Assembly: GCA_964036665.1 (NCBI GenBank)
Contig: OZ038527.1
Location: 17,320,221-17,384,220 of the forward strand
Length of the DNA stretch: 64,000 bases
Direction: 5' to 3'
DNA from: Gordius sp. MW1
Taxonomy: Eukaryota > Nematomorpha > Gordioida > Gordea > Gordiidae
Shown: positions 1 through 11,676 of the stretch, one piece after another
Numbering within the stretch: the stretch's first letter is position 1
Layout: each line of letters opens with the position of its first letter
Translations under genes and position numbers: made by a program
The notes under the pieces: generated by a model
Told to the model about the DNA's origin: nothing
The model's input: only the letters and a program-made list of their open reading frames with translations
Database searches by the model: none

Positions 1-440
1 GGGTGGCTTGCAGACTGATATTATTATAAGGTAGACTTAATATATTTTCAAAGAAGATCTTTTATTGTAGATTCATAAACATTTAATAAGAGCTAATCCC
101 CGAGAGGAGCTATGACTAGCCTTGGGCATTTTTTTAATTTATTTGTGAGAAAGCCATTACTTTTTTCCCACATTTTTTTCCCATAGTAAAAATAGACCTT
201 AAATATAGTTTCAACTAAAAATTTAAAAAAATATTTTTTAATTTATTTTTAAAAAACGACTAAATTTTTTATGGCTATTTAACCCCCGGTCTCCCCTATT
301 ATTGAAACGTTTTCTAATAGCAATATATTAGTACCACTAACGTCACAATTAAACTATAAAGTATGTATTAAAGATTCAATGGCTGATTGTTGAACTTTTT
401 GATGATACTCTTAATGGTATTGAATTAATAGGAATTGAAT
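1..440. other. AT-rich sequence upstream of the kinase gene
   Basis: No coding or RNA gene is seen. Sequence just before the kinase ATG contains an in-frame TAG (429-431) whose AG could also serve as a splice acceptor. The first visible kinase exon may therefore be preceded by an exon outside or in this stretch. No promoter element can be assigned with confidence. Confidence 0.4.
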
Positions 441-1917
441 ATGAAAAAAATATCAAGCTTATATTTACCATCTACTACCTATGAGGATACGGGAAAAGCC
501 AAAGTTAATTTAGAGGGAGTTGTCATAGGGAATGGTGAATGTGCTTACAAAATAGGTAAAGTAATTGGTTCCGGAACCTTCGGAGAATTACGTTATTGTT
601 TGTGCCTAAACACAAATCAAATGCTGGCTGTAAAAATTGAACCTAACGAAGCTGAAATCCCTCAACTCAAGCGCGAATACGAAATTTATAGCAAATTGAG
701 GGACGAAATTTCGGCTAATGAAATTATAGAAGGGATACCTCAGGTGTATTATTTTGGTTCATGCGGTGATTGTCATAAGGCTATGGTTATGGATTTGTTA
801 GGTCCAAGTCTTCAAGATTTGTTTCAATATTGCAATAAAAGATTCAGTCTCAAAACTGTCCTCATGATAGCCGTCCAACTTATATCTCGTCTTGAATATA
901 TTCATTACTACGGGCTAGTGTACCGGGACATTAAACCTGAAAATTTTCTAATTGGTAAAAGGTCGAATGGCACCGAAGGCATTATCTGGATTGTTGATTT
1001 TGGTCTAGCAAAGGATTATCTCGATAAACAAGGTAAAAAGTAAGTTATTGTATTGTCGTTTAAATTAATATTAATTGAATCATCTTTAAAAATCTGTTAA
1101 AGGTAAGCATATTCGTTTTCGGGAGCAAAAGCCTTTAACAGGCACCGCGCGTTACATGTCGGTGAATACACATTTTGGGGTGGAACAAAGCAGACGCGAT
1201 GACATCGAAGGGTTGGCCTACATGTTTTTATATTTCCTGAAAGGCTCTTTGCCGTGGCAGGGCCTTAAATTGATTAAGACCGAGTCGTCTAAACAGAAAT
1301 ATCGTAAGATAGCAGAAATGAAAAGAGATATGTCTCCTAACGAATTATGTGAGGGTTGGCCGGACGAGTTTAAAATACTATTGAGATATGCTAGAGGTTT
1401 AGATTTTATTGAGACTCCCGATTATTCATACTTACGGCAACTTTTTGAACAGCTACTATACTTTTATGGATGGGATATGGATAACGTTTATGACTGGACA
1501 GGTCGATTACCACCATCACCTGAAGATTCGATATCAGGGGCTTCCCAACGTAAACGTCCCCAAATTGGATTTAGAGATCAGTTTATGCAGCAGCGTATTG
1601 ACATTATACCAAAGCCGTTTTTTTCCGAAGATGGGTCTAGTCCAGCAAACGGGGGTGCTGAAAAATCTTTTGACATAGTCTGGCCCCATAGAGATCCCAA
1701 TTTTTTCTTGCCCCAAAATCCGGACACAAGGCCTTGGATGACCAATGAGGGCATTGAGCGAGACAACATGATTAATGAGAATAATTATCGTGATTGTTTC
1801 AACAAAAAGGAAGCCATTAATGAACGTACTTCTACAAAGAGAGTCTTCTGCGATAAACACGATAATGGTGGCCCCACTGACCTGTTAAAGGTTGAGAGCG
1901 AAGGTCAAATTAGGTAG
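441..1917 (+). CDS. CSNK1G: casein kinase 1, gamma-type (two visible exons)
   Basis: This is a Ser/Thr kinase of the CK1 family, closest by motif to the gamma group, which normally acts at the plasma membrane in Wnt and trafficking signalling. Exon 1 is 441-1032 and exon 2 is 1103-1917. A 70-bp intron (donor GTAAAA, acceptor AAAG) restores the frame through the conserved segment before the TGTARYMS motif. The predicted product is 468 aa. The glycine loop GSGTFG is at residues 43-48 and the ATP-binding lysine is K65. The catalytic loop YRDIKPENF has D163, K165 and N168. DFGLAK has D186, and the CK1 signature RYMSVNTH with EQSRRDD follows. The gamma-like traits are GELR after the glycine loop, PQVYYFG, and LLGPSLQDLF. 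A short insertion lies near residues 89-97. The tail after residue 310 is divergent. The stop is followed by GGT, and AG|GTAGGT at 1912-1918 could be a splice donor, so the tail may continue in a further exon. ATG 441 is chosen because a TAG lies four codons upstream. Confidence 0.9.
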
Positions 1918-4390
1918 GTTTATTAATGTCATTAATGTTTTCATATGTGTCGATATTTTATTATAAATTAAAAACATAAATTATCCGCACCTTCTTATTC
2001 ATCATAAAGAATGCACACCCTTTTTGCCCCAGCAAGCATAGGTGCTACCAATTAAGCTAATTAATAATTTTACGATATATGAAGTCTTTTTTCATTTGAA
2101 TATTTTAAATTATACTTGGGGCATAGCACTTTTTGAGAATTTAATTTCCACCTTAAAACTCGATTATGACACTTGACACAAAGTATAAAAAGTTGGATTT
2201 TAATAATCAAGCAACGTCCTAAAAATGCCTTATTGTGTTATTTATTAATTTAGCACTCAAATGACAATTGTAACTTGAATATATAATTATTGCAAATTTC
2301 TGACGTCTTTGCGGTGTGGCCTTCTAATTTATAAATTAAAATTTTTCATGATACCCAAATATAATCCCATAGTTAAGTAACTAGTATTAAAAATTCATGA
2401 AATGCTGTCATTTTATTAAATTGATCAACTTTTAGATAAATTTAAAAGCAATGTTTTTAGCCCGGACTTAAAATTTAACAACGAATTTGTTTAATTTTTA
2501 GGGTCATGAATTCATTAAGTACATTTAAACTGCACTGGTGTTCAATCCATCGCCAATTATAAAATATAGCATTGAATATATGTGTCTTCGTTAAACTAAT
2601 TGAAGATCTATTTATTAAATGAACTATAAATTATTAAATTAAATTTAGAAATGAACGCGTTACGTTTTCTGACGCTCCAGAAGCCCGAAAAGATAAAAAT
2701 GAACAAAAAACAGGATTATTTAGTAAATTATGTAACTGTTGTTCATAACTCTAGCGCTATAAGTGTTAATAATGCATATTTATAATAGTTAATAGATAAA
2801 AAAAAATGGATTTAATTTGTTTTATGCTATGCTGTACCATATGTATATTTGAATAAAGCATAGGATTATTTGTTTTTTGTTCATTTATATATCTAAATGT
2901 TAAAGTTTCTTTAAAAGGAAATAATTCAATTCCAAGTTCTGCTTTTGGTTGGAAATGAGTGTAAGTTTAGAATTTTAGTTTAAGCTGTTTTTATAAATTT
3001 ATCAACTTACAAATTAAAATACGTTAATAAATATTTTCAATGTGCATAAATTAATTGGTTTTATAGGAACATTTTTTTTTTAATTAAGAATGTGCTTAAT
3101 TATATCTTATAAATTATGGATATATATAATTAAATTATAATTATATACAAGACGTCTGCATACCAATTTATTAAATTTGAACCCATCCTGCCCCAAAATT
3201 ATTTTAATTTGGCTCAATCCGATCTAACAATTTGACCAGTGTAGTGTAGGGTCCAGCCCCCTAAAAAACTTTATCTTTGTATAAGGCTTGATCCGACTGG
3301 AATAAAAAATCGCCCAAAGTTTTTGACCGATTAAGAATGTACATTTATTTATAATGCCGAAATAAATATGTTAATATTATTTGATGATTAGAGTAAAATG
3401 GATATGTGTTTAATAATATTGTAGAGTTAACTGTGCTATTTTTAATACATTCTCACTTTTGAATTTAATATGAAATTTCCGAAACGACGCGAGAAGCAAT
3501 AATATTTAACAGAGTTTTTACTCTTTTCGACATAAACCATGTCGTTTAATATTTTGCTGTCAGTGCAGGACTTGATAGTCTTAATGGGAATTATCTAATG
3601 GTCAGCACTTTAAATGGGATATTCGCAAAGACATTATGGCCGCTCCAAGCAAAATTAGAACGTCCCCTGGGATAGAACCGCAAAAAGGCTGAATAGACCT
3701 CCCACTATCTAACAATTTCAATCCGATTTTTCCTCTTACTGTAAAATATTCAGATCTTACGCAATTAACCTATTTAAAAAAATTGGCAGGAGCTACCCCG
3801 TTCTAAATATTTCACAAAATTTTTATTAAAACTAAATTTTGTATTCTAGTCGCAAAGTTAAATATTAAATCGGATAGCTGGCCGCTTCCCGCAGAGGATA
3901 ATAGTGATGTTTTAGCCGATTTTTCGTGCCTTTGTTTAAATTGTGTTTTAAATTGGAACAATGTAATATAAAAATTTTTTCATTATAGCAATATAGTAAA
4001 TATATTAATAAGACTGGGCAAATCTATCTGTATAAATATAAAAATGTAAAGCGCGTTTCTTTGGTAATCAAGATATTAAATTTTCTGTTAATTGCCCTGA
4101 AATTTTGCCAGAACGATGCCTGAGCATTATAAATGATTTACACATGCTTTTTATCCATCTGTGACAGCCAAAATCATGTTCTATTTACGTGTTTGAGCCA
4201 TCTAGCGGATGCAAATTTTCCTAAATAATTTTTGTTACAGTCTTATTCCTTTCATCTAAAGTTATTCCCTTATTATTTTGCCATTTATACTTCTACTTAT
4301 CATTATAACCCGTTTGATTACAATGACTGTTAAAAGAGATCGAAAATAGAATCTTCTGTCGTACTACCCCTCAAATAATGTAAAAGTTTT
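1918..4390. other. intergenic AT-rich sequence
   Basis: There is no long ORF and no recognisable protein similarity on either strand, apart from a tRNA-like patch near 1995-2066. An AATAAA near 2852 lies about 0.9 kb beyond the kinase stop and is too distant to assign. The stretch near 4020-4060 resembles the 5' terminus of Helitron-type repeats, but no matching 3' end was found. Confidence 0.4.
1995..2066 (-). ncRNA. possible degenerate tRNA-like sequence
   Basis: Read on the minus strand, 2059-2048 gives TAGCTTAATTGG, a full match to the internal pol III A-box pattern TRGCNNARNNGG. It is followed by GTAGC, which completes a short D stem, and then a candidate 4-bp anticodon stem with a 7-base loop. 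The B-box position (2020-2009) is only a partial match to GGTTCGANTCC, the loop lacks the usual U33, and no convincing acceptor stem pairs. It is best read as a decayed tRNA or a tRNA-derived SINE head. Confidence 0.22.
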
Positions 4391-4424
4391 TAATTGCTAT
4401 GCAATTTATGGGCTCGTTTTTTGG

Positions 4425-4470
4425 TGTCCGTCCGTTGTCCGTCCGTCCGTCCGTCCGTTGTCCGTTACCC
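4425..4470. repeat. TCCG/CCGT microsatellite
   Basis: Perfect and near-perfect repeats of the tetramer CCGT or TCCG are seen, broken by one TTG. They directly precede the two larger tandem repeat families of this region, which carry the related word GGCCGTCCGCTGG. Confidence 0.8.
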
Positions 4471-4639
4471 TCTTTATCTATTTGCATTGGGTATATTAGG
4501 TTATCGCTTTTTTAAATTAATGCATGAGAAAAGGTGCCCCACCCCTCATCTCTATCTCCCTCGCTGTGTTATTTTTTAAATTAATGCATAAGAGGTGCCC
4601 CACCCCTCATCTCTATCTCCCTCGGTGTGTTATATATAA

Positions 4640-4910
4640 GATGTTAAATTATCTATTATATAATAAACATAAATAAAAGTTGTTTACTTTTAATTGCTAT
4701 GCAATTTAACTAGTTATATAATAAACTTAAATAAAAGTTGTTTACTTTTAATTGCTATTCAATTTAACTAGTTTTTGTTATATAATAAACATAGATAAAA
4801 GTTGTTTACTTTTAATGCTATACAATTTAACTAGTTATATAATAAACATAAAAAAAAAGTTGTTTACTTTTTAATTGCTATGCAATTTAACTAGTTTTGG
4901 GGTTAGAATC
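4640..4910 (+). repeat. about 60-bp minisatellite, four to five units
   Basis: The units recur about every 58-61 bp, with the word AATTGCTATGCAATTTAAC at about 4691, 4749, 4812 and 4872. An outlying unit lies at about 5160 inside the next repeat family, and a partial copy at about 4391. Each unit carries the imperfect palindrome ATTGCTATGCAAT and a TATATAATAAAC stretch. Two similar 60-bp blocks at 4515-4640 containing GGTGCCCCACCCCTCATC form a short duplication just upstream. No coding potential. Confidence 0.8.
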
Positions 4911-5885
4911 CCGGAGTTTTTTTGACTCTTATGATTGTTCTTGTTACTATCATTGATAATAAGAATTTTTGGCCGTCCGCTGGCTGCTGACCAATGAAAA
5001 AAATGACCATTGGCCAAAATGTGAATCGAAATTATTTTTTTCGTTTTTTTTGACTATTATGATTGTTCCTGTTTCTACCATTGCTATTATGACTTTTTGG
5101 CCGCCCGCTGGCTGCTGACCAATGTTATATTATAAACATAAATAAAAGTTGTTTACTTCTAATTGCTATGCAATTTAACTAGTTTTTGGGTTAAAATTCC
5201 GGAGTTTTTTTTGACTCTTATGATTGTTCTTGTTACTATCATTGATAATAAGACTTTTTGGCCGTCCGTTGGCTGCTGACCAATGAAAAAAATGACCATT
5301 GGCCAAAATGTGAATCCGAGTTTATTTTTTCCTTTTTTTTTTGACTATTATGATTGTTCCTGTTACTACCATTGCTATTATGACTTTTTGGCCGTCCGCT
5401 GGCTCCTGACCGATGGAAAAAATGACCATTGGCCAAAATGTGAATCGAAATTATTTTTTTCTTTTTTTTTTGACTATTATGATTGTTCCTGTTCCTACCA
5501 TTGCTATTATGACTTTTTGGCCGTCCGCTGGCTGCTGACCAATGGAATAAAATGACCATTGGCCAAAATGTGATTCGAAAACTTTTTTTTCGTTTTTTTT
5601 TGACTATTATGAATTTATAACCACTTTTACCGTGTCCTGGCTGCTGACCAATGGAAAAAAATGACCATTGGCCAAAATGTGATTCGAAAATTTTTTTTTC
5701 GTTTTTTTTACTCTTATGAAGTTATATCCACTTTTACTGTGTGCTGGCTGCTGACCAATGGAAAAAAATGACCATTGGCCAAAGTGAGCATCAAAATTCT
5801 TTTTCCGTTTTTTTTGGCTATCTTGACTTATAGAGTATCTGTTGGTACTGACCAATAGAGAAAAAGTGACCATTGGCCAAATTTT
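4911..5885 (+). repeat. hairpin-bearing minisatellite, about 130-bp units
   Basis: About eight units are marked by GGCTGCTGACCAATG at about 4983, 5112, 5271, 5401, 5531, 5640, 5749 and 5845. Spacing is about 130 bp on the left and shortens to about 100 bp on the right. Every unit has CCAATGG and CCATTGG separated by an A-rich loop, so each can fold into a stem of about 8 bp. A T-rich tract of 15-25 bases follows. A unit of the neighbouring 60-bp family is inserted at 5125-5180. The small ORFs read across it are products of the repetition. Confidence 0.85.
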
Positions 5886-7635
5886 TGATTTTTTTAATTA
5901 AAAATTGTTCAAATTCAACAAAAAATTTCTCCCAACAATTCTGCAAATTCTTAACATTGTGTTGTTTTATAATATAATGTTTGTTAGACCCATAATCACT
6001 AAAGGCCATAAAAACTAATGTAATACGCAACTAGATGCAAACACTAAATCTAACCCTAACCCTTGCCTATATTACATTTTGCCTATAATGGAAAATATGT
6101 ATAAATAATTAATTAATCATTAGGCATTTAATACCCCCCTATAGGCATTCTCGCCCCTTCCCACCTTTCTCGCCCATAAATTGCATAGCAAATATGATAC
6201 ATTTATACGAAGTACAGATGAGTCGTCCCCCCTTCCCTTCCCCTCTTCCCTTCCCTTCTCCCCCTTCCCACGAGGGCCGAAGGCTTGAGTTTCTATTATG
6301 GTTTAGATTTTTAATTTATATGCAAAAAACACACCCATAATTTAAATTAACGATCAACGAATTTGAAATTTAGTTTAATTTTTTTTAACTAGTAGTTAGT
6401 CTCTAAAAAATGTCAAAACATCAACTAAATAATATCCAATAGTATGCATTTAAATCGGTTTCAAGACATAATCAGACAACTCTATACAGTCCAAACACAA
6501 ATAAATTTTCCAATGTTTGAAGTTTTCTGGTTATTTAAATTATAGGTTTTAAATCAATTAGAAATAATGAAACCCATCTTTTATGTACATCCATCACACA
6601 GCAAAGCATATCGTCTCAAATGCTATATGATCGATATAGAATCCCTAAAAAAGAAAGGTTCTATTCCGCAAAGGAATATTTATAACTTCACGGCAGTACG
6701 TTGGCACGATAATCCTAAGAAGGCTTTTTGATTGTTTTACCTATTACATATAGTAGAATTACAGAGTATTTTTTCGGGGCAGAAATTTATGCTTCCCCTT
6801 ATTTGGATTGGATGTCGCTTACCATATTCCTGCCAGATCTATTGTCTAAACAAAGAAGTCATTTCACTATGCAGTTTTAAAAAAGAATCGTCCAATTGTT
6901 AAAAATATGGCCGACTTCCTAAATGAATTCAAAATCTTAGATTTTCCAAGGTCAGAGACGCGATAGACGGTCATTAACGAAAAAAGTGCACTTACGGCGC
7001 TGTTTTGTATGCAGTTAGGCAACCATAATTTTATGCTCATACTGCACTGTCAGACCTCACATTCATTGTTGATCATCGTTCTAATATAATTAACTAATTT
7101 TTTTCACTTTTTTTAGTCATGTAATAAAATTTTAAAATTAGCTTATGGCTTATGTCTCCCAGTGTAACCTGGACATAACACCCCTTTGTTTTCGGAACTA
7201 GGCAGCATATTGTGATGCCCCAAAAAAAATTTATAGAAAGTGGTTTGGCGGAATCCTTAGTGGAACCTGTCGGGTTAATGAATCATCATAATAATAATAA
7301 AGAAAATTTACTTATGCAATTTTTATTTTGTAATTTACATTTAGGATGTTAAATATAAATTAACATAATAGGAACACTTTGGATATTGGGTTTACCACAA
7401 CCAAGTAGCCGCGTATCAAAAATAATCTTAGCACGTTGAATAAAATATGAGTGGTCTCTAAGACATATAAATTATTTTTCTATATATTTATTGCATATTT
7501 ATATCATTAGCATTAAAATATAATTTAAACACACAAACTCAAAATGAGTTTTGATGAAGTAGTAAATATTCCTAAATCATCTTCAAATTGCGCAACAATT
7601 ATATCAAACTCTCCATAAATGATGTTTTTAATCGA
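5886..7635. other. intergenic, with a polypyrimidine tract
   Basis: No gene is recognised. The stretch 6222-6273 is an almost pure C/T tract (CCCTTCCC-type words), preceded by further C-rich patches from 6134. Two TAACCC-like units at 6052-6064 are too few to call telomeric. The remainder is AT-rich without repeats that I can delimit. Confidence 0.4.
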
Positions 7636-8345
7636 TGGCTAATTAATCATAATAACGCTGATCAACAAATAATGGACTTGTAAAATTAATAAACAAACTG
7701 TTTGTTAGAGTTTTTTACGGTAAACAAAGATATATTATTCGTTTTTTCCTATACGTCAAGTTTTTTTATTCATTTGCTGTAACAGTTACCAAAAAATAGC
7801 GATTTTAGCGTTTTATCAAATGTCCTAAACTTGCAAACTACTGGGTAAAAATTTGTTTGTACATTCGGTATATAGATAAAGGGGAGTAAAATTAATTAAA
7901 AAAATTAGTTTAGGCTTAGTAGTATTAAAGTAGATAAACAACAACACGCACTTAATTCATTTTCATAGTGTTAAAGGGGTGGGGGGGGGGTGACCGCAAG
8001 TCTGGGCAATTTGTCAATGTAAAAGATAGGGATATGTTAATTTTTGATGTAATTTAAAAACTAATAATTCTAGGATAAAAATAATTTTTTTATTTAATTT
8101 TTCTCCCCTTTATCTACCTATCAAATATATAAAACATAATTTTTACCCATTAGTTTGCACGTTATTGATGTTTGAAAACGCTAAAATCGCTGTTTTTGGC
8201 AACTTTGACAGCAAATATTTAAAAAACTTGACGTATAGGAAAAAACAAAAAATTTTGTGTTCATTGTAAAAAAACCCACCAAGATCTGCAAACATTTTAT
8301 CAGTTGGTTTTTCTTGTTGAACCGTGTAATTATATAAATCTGGCT
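7636..8345. repeat. foldback element with long imperfect inverted arms
   Basis: The arm at about 7640-7890 is repeated in inverted orientation at about 8100-8345. Matching landmarks include TTTTTTCCTATACGTCAAG at 7743-7761 against its complement near 8228-8246, GCGATTTTAGCGTTTT against AAAACGCTAAAATCGC, and AGATAAAGGGGAG against CTCCCCTTTATCT. The arms are about 250 bp at roughly 75-80% identity by eye. They enclose about 210 bp with an 11-base G run at 7981-7991. It behaves like a MITE or foldback transposon. I could not fix the outer ends or a target duplication. Confidence 0.65.
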
Positions 8346-9703
8346 ACAACGGCTAAAGATTTTTAGAAGCACACCAGCGACTTCTCTACCTGCCGAACCA
8401 TTGCTTTTAAATGCATTATATTATATCACGAGACTACCAGGAGTTTGTTAAGTCTAAACTCATGGTACACCTCTAAGATTCTCAAGGCATAAATCGCATT
8501 TGTTTTGATAATTCCATTACTATTCCTATTATAAAGGTAGGGTTGACAAGTGAACTCTAATCTAATCCACTAAATTTTCTGTGCGATTTTGCACTACACT
8601 AAAATAAAAGATCAAAAGCTTTATTAAGAAAATAATTTATGGTAGAATTAAAAAAAAAATGGTATTAGTAAATGTTTTGGGATATATACGTTTTAATTTT
8701 TGAATGTAAAAGTACTTGCTATAAAATTATATATGTGAAATTTATTAAAAATCTCATAATAATCCTACTTTTAGTGTTGTTTTTGCAACGTTGGTAATTT
8801 GTGCAACTAATTACCTGTTATGAAGATTGTTAAAAAGTATCCACTTGTACCTTTTAGGGTTCTATAATATTATAATAAACATGCAATAAATTCTTAGGAG
8901 CGAACTGACGAAGGTTATTTCAGAGGGCTACGATTATTTTTATCAATTATTTATCTAAAAGCCAATGCAAACCAGGGGTCCCAGGTATTTCAAAAATGCA
9001 AATGACACGTTTATACAAATTTTTTAATAAAAAAATGGTGCGCCATTTTCTTAAATTTTTATTATTTATATAATATAATTTAAATAAATTAAGGGAAAGA
9101 AGCAGAAATTATTTTTTAAAAGTCGAGACATTTCGAGATTTCTCGTTGAGACGAACCGAGATTTTTCTAGAACGATACGAGATTAAGATGCTCGTAATGG
9201 CACATGAGACAAGACAAGATTTTGCTTTCGAGACCGACGAGATCGAAACACTAACTATTTCCACCGCAATCATTCCCGATATTAAAAAAATTCTCCAACT
9301 TAAGCTTCAGATAGATTGTTAAATCCAATAAAATCTCGACGATTTATTGATACCAGCTATTCATTTAATACATTTTAGCATAGCTATATGTAAAACATCT
9401 TAATAAATCTATTATTAATAAATTTTAAAGATATAATTTTTTTTATAAATGAAACACGAGCAATGACTTGTATGCCTAATTGCCCTTGGTTGAGGCACAC
9501 CCACCTCCTCTATAACTCATACAAATTCCTTTGTAAACAAACGAAACTGATATTAGCTTACCGAAGCATTTCCAATTTAAAAACCTAATTCACACCGTGT
9601 GGTTCGAAAGTCAGGATATATATAAAAATTCTGTTAAAGTAGAGGATTAAGTAACTAATCAAGAATTTTCAATCCGTTTATATAAATGTCATTGTATAAA
9701 GTC
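8346..9703. other. intergenic; includes a CGAGA-rich patch
   Basis: No gene is seen. At 9116-9262 the sequence is unusually rich in CGAGA/GAGAC words and ends with GAAACACTA on its right side. That is the complement of a TAGTGTTTC terminus, like the TAGTGT ends of the MITE at 17783-17977. It is probably the remnant of another hAT-type MITE, but the left end is not clear. Confidence 0.35.
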
Positions 9704-9861
9704 GGTGGATTTGGATTGATAGCGTAGTTAAAGGAAAATGGAACGCGATATTTCTGGCTATAAAAGCCCATCATCAGGGAAAAAAATAATAAAAATAAAA
9801 AAGGAGAACATGAAAATATCGCGTTTCATCCCTCTACCTACGCTATCAATCCAAATCCACC
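9704..9861. mobile_element. 158-bp MITE-like foldback
   Basis: The outer 24 bases (9704-9727) are a perfect inverted copy of 9838-9861. The word GGTGGATTTGGATTGATAGC is inside the left arm. A second inner inverted pair is formed by ACGCGATATTT and AAATATCGCGT. The centre is A-rich. No transposase and no clear flanking duplication were seen, so the superfamily is open. Confidence 0.75.
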
Positions 9862-9975
9862 AATTTCATCTAGTGGACTAGCAGAAAGGTATTGGTTGGT
9901 AAAAAAAGTAATGAAGGTAGTAAGTCCGACATAGTTCCAACATGTTTCCAGGGACTAACAATGCATTTGACTTAA

Positions 9976-11397
9976 CACTCCGTCGGTCGGGTCTAAAATG
10001 CTAACACGGATGGTATTTGGGGTTATTATTACCCCAAACTTTAAATAGCTATAACTTCCATATTTTATAATAGAAATTTGTCAAAATTTGCAAGAATAAT
10101 ATTTCAACTCTTTATATTAATTTGGTTATTTGATCAAGTGGTTAAAATTTTTTATCTATATTTAGAACAACCCCCAAATTTTTTCCCTAATGACTATTTT
10201 GCCTCATACCCAAAAAACTATATATATTTTATGGTTTAATTAATAAGATCTTATAAAAGAAGGTTGAAACTATAAATGTGGAAAATTTGGTAAAAAATAA
10301 CCCAAAAACAAAAAAATAGAGATGTTCAAACTGAGGCAATTTTTGGCTTTTAATTTTTTAAGGCAAAAAAGTTACTATTGGTCTCAACTCATACTTTTAT
10401 AAATTTAAATGTTATTTTATAAAATTTTTCATATAGATTCATAATAATAGATCAAAATTAATAAAAAATATTTAAATGAAAAATATTATAAGAATTTTAT
10501 GAGGCTATAAAAATAGTTACATATACATTTTCTTCGTATATTTATATAGTCATATATTTGCTAAATTTAACTCTACTCTTAATTATTTCATCTGTAATAA
10601 GTAATTTAAAACAATCAAGAGGAGTTTTGGTTGCCCATCCATATGGCTTTACTCCAGGTAAATGAAATACACAATTCTATTTTGTTTTAACATTTTTATT
10701 AGGACAATTTTTGTGGCACTTAGTATTCCTTTGAAATATATCATATAATAAAAGCTTCTAAGTTATTTCCTATAAAAGTAACTAACTTTGTTAGGCATAT
10801 CAATGAACTATTTTCATCTTAATCTCCTGTTAACTCACTCACAGATTCATGACTACTCAGTATATATAATTATAGAATCATCAAGAACTTGATAAAATGT
10901 TATAACTGTTATGTTCATATACCATCTTCAGACGAAGAACTATAAAAAAACTGCACTTTTTAATATTAGACTTATTAAAAAATCAAAAAATGCAATAAAA
11001 ATCACACAAATAAGCACTTTGAATTACCACGAGGAAAAATTAACATGTGAAAATTAGAGTTTAAAATTTGAATATTTTCAATAAAAAGAAATGTATACAA
11101 AATTTTTTTTCACAAATGGGTTTACGATAATGGGTTTTAATAGTATATTTCAAAAAAAATGTTGAAAATTTTTTTTTGTTTATATTATGAAAGGTGGGGT
11201 CGTGGAAGACCCCGGGCATCTAAAACACGCTGTATCTTAAAAACTATTAGATAAAAACTAGCCAAATTTTGCAGAGATATTCTAGGGTAAATTTTGTTAA
11301 GCTACTAAAAAAATGAAATTGTAAGATTCACTATTTTTTTTGTACAGCGTTTTTAAACGGCTTGGGGTCATTATTACCCCACCCGACCGACGGAGTG
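9976..11397. mobile_element. piggyBac-like non-autonomous element, TTAA target
   Basis: Perfect 17-bp terminal inverted repeats CACTCCGTCGGTCGGGT lie at 9976-9992 and, inverted, at 11381-11397. They are flanked on both sides by TTAA (9972-9975 and 11398-11401), the target duplication used by piggyBac transposases. Subterminal regions also echo each other, for example GGGGTTATTATTACCCC on the left and GGGGTCATTATTACCCC on the right. The 1.4-kb interior is AT-rich and has no transposase ORF, so this is a deletion derivative or MITE mobilised in trans. Superfamily assignment rests on the TTAA duplication. Confidence 0.8.
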
Positions 11398-11676
11398 TTA
11401 ATGATAGGAAGACGAAGCATATAATGAAAGTTTTCAAAGGAGATTTTGAATTGCGATAACGGATAAAACCGTCTTTAACAAGAGGCAAGGTGGTCCTTAG
11501 GGTATAAGCTAACCAAGCTGGGATATCAATTGCATGACCTATAGCATAAAGAAAGCAAGTGTTGACTAAAACCTCTTAACAAGGCAATAATCAATAGATG
11601 TCATTCAAGATGGTTGAACGACGTTCCCAATAGTAGTAACAGCTAGCCAACAGAATAAAGCCAAAACGCTCTAGAG

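Noticed and set aside
1409-1860. Overlapping ORFs on both strands within kinase exon 2
   Set aside because: Shadows of the kinase coding frame without family similarity.
4020-4060. A TC-start motif like the Helitron 5' end (TCTGTATAAATATAAAAATG)
   Set aside because: No CTRR end with hairpin could be located downstream, so an element cannot be delimited.
5239-6030. Several ORFs in the hairpin minisatellite
   Set aside because: Low-complexity, repeat-derived translations on both strands with no family match.
6048-6064. TAACCC-like units, and similar TTAGGG-like units at about 21284-21326
   Set aside because: Only one or two exact units each, with irregular spacing. Not enough for an interstitial telomere claim.
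6540-7080. Less AT-rich stretch that looked as if it might hold exons
   Set aside because: No frame stays open for more than a few dozen codons and no conserved motif could be read.
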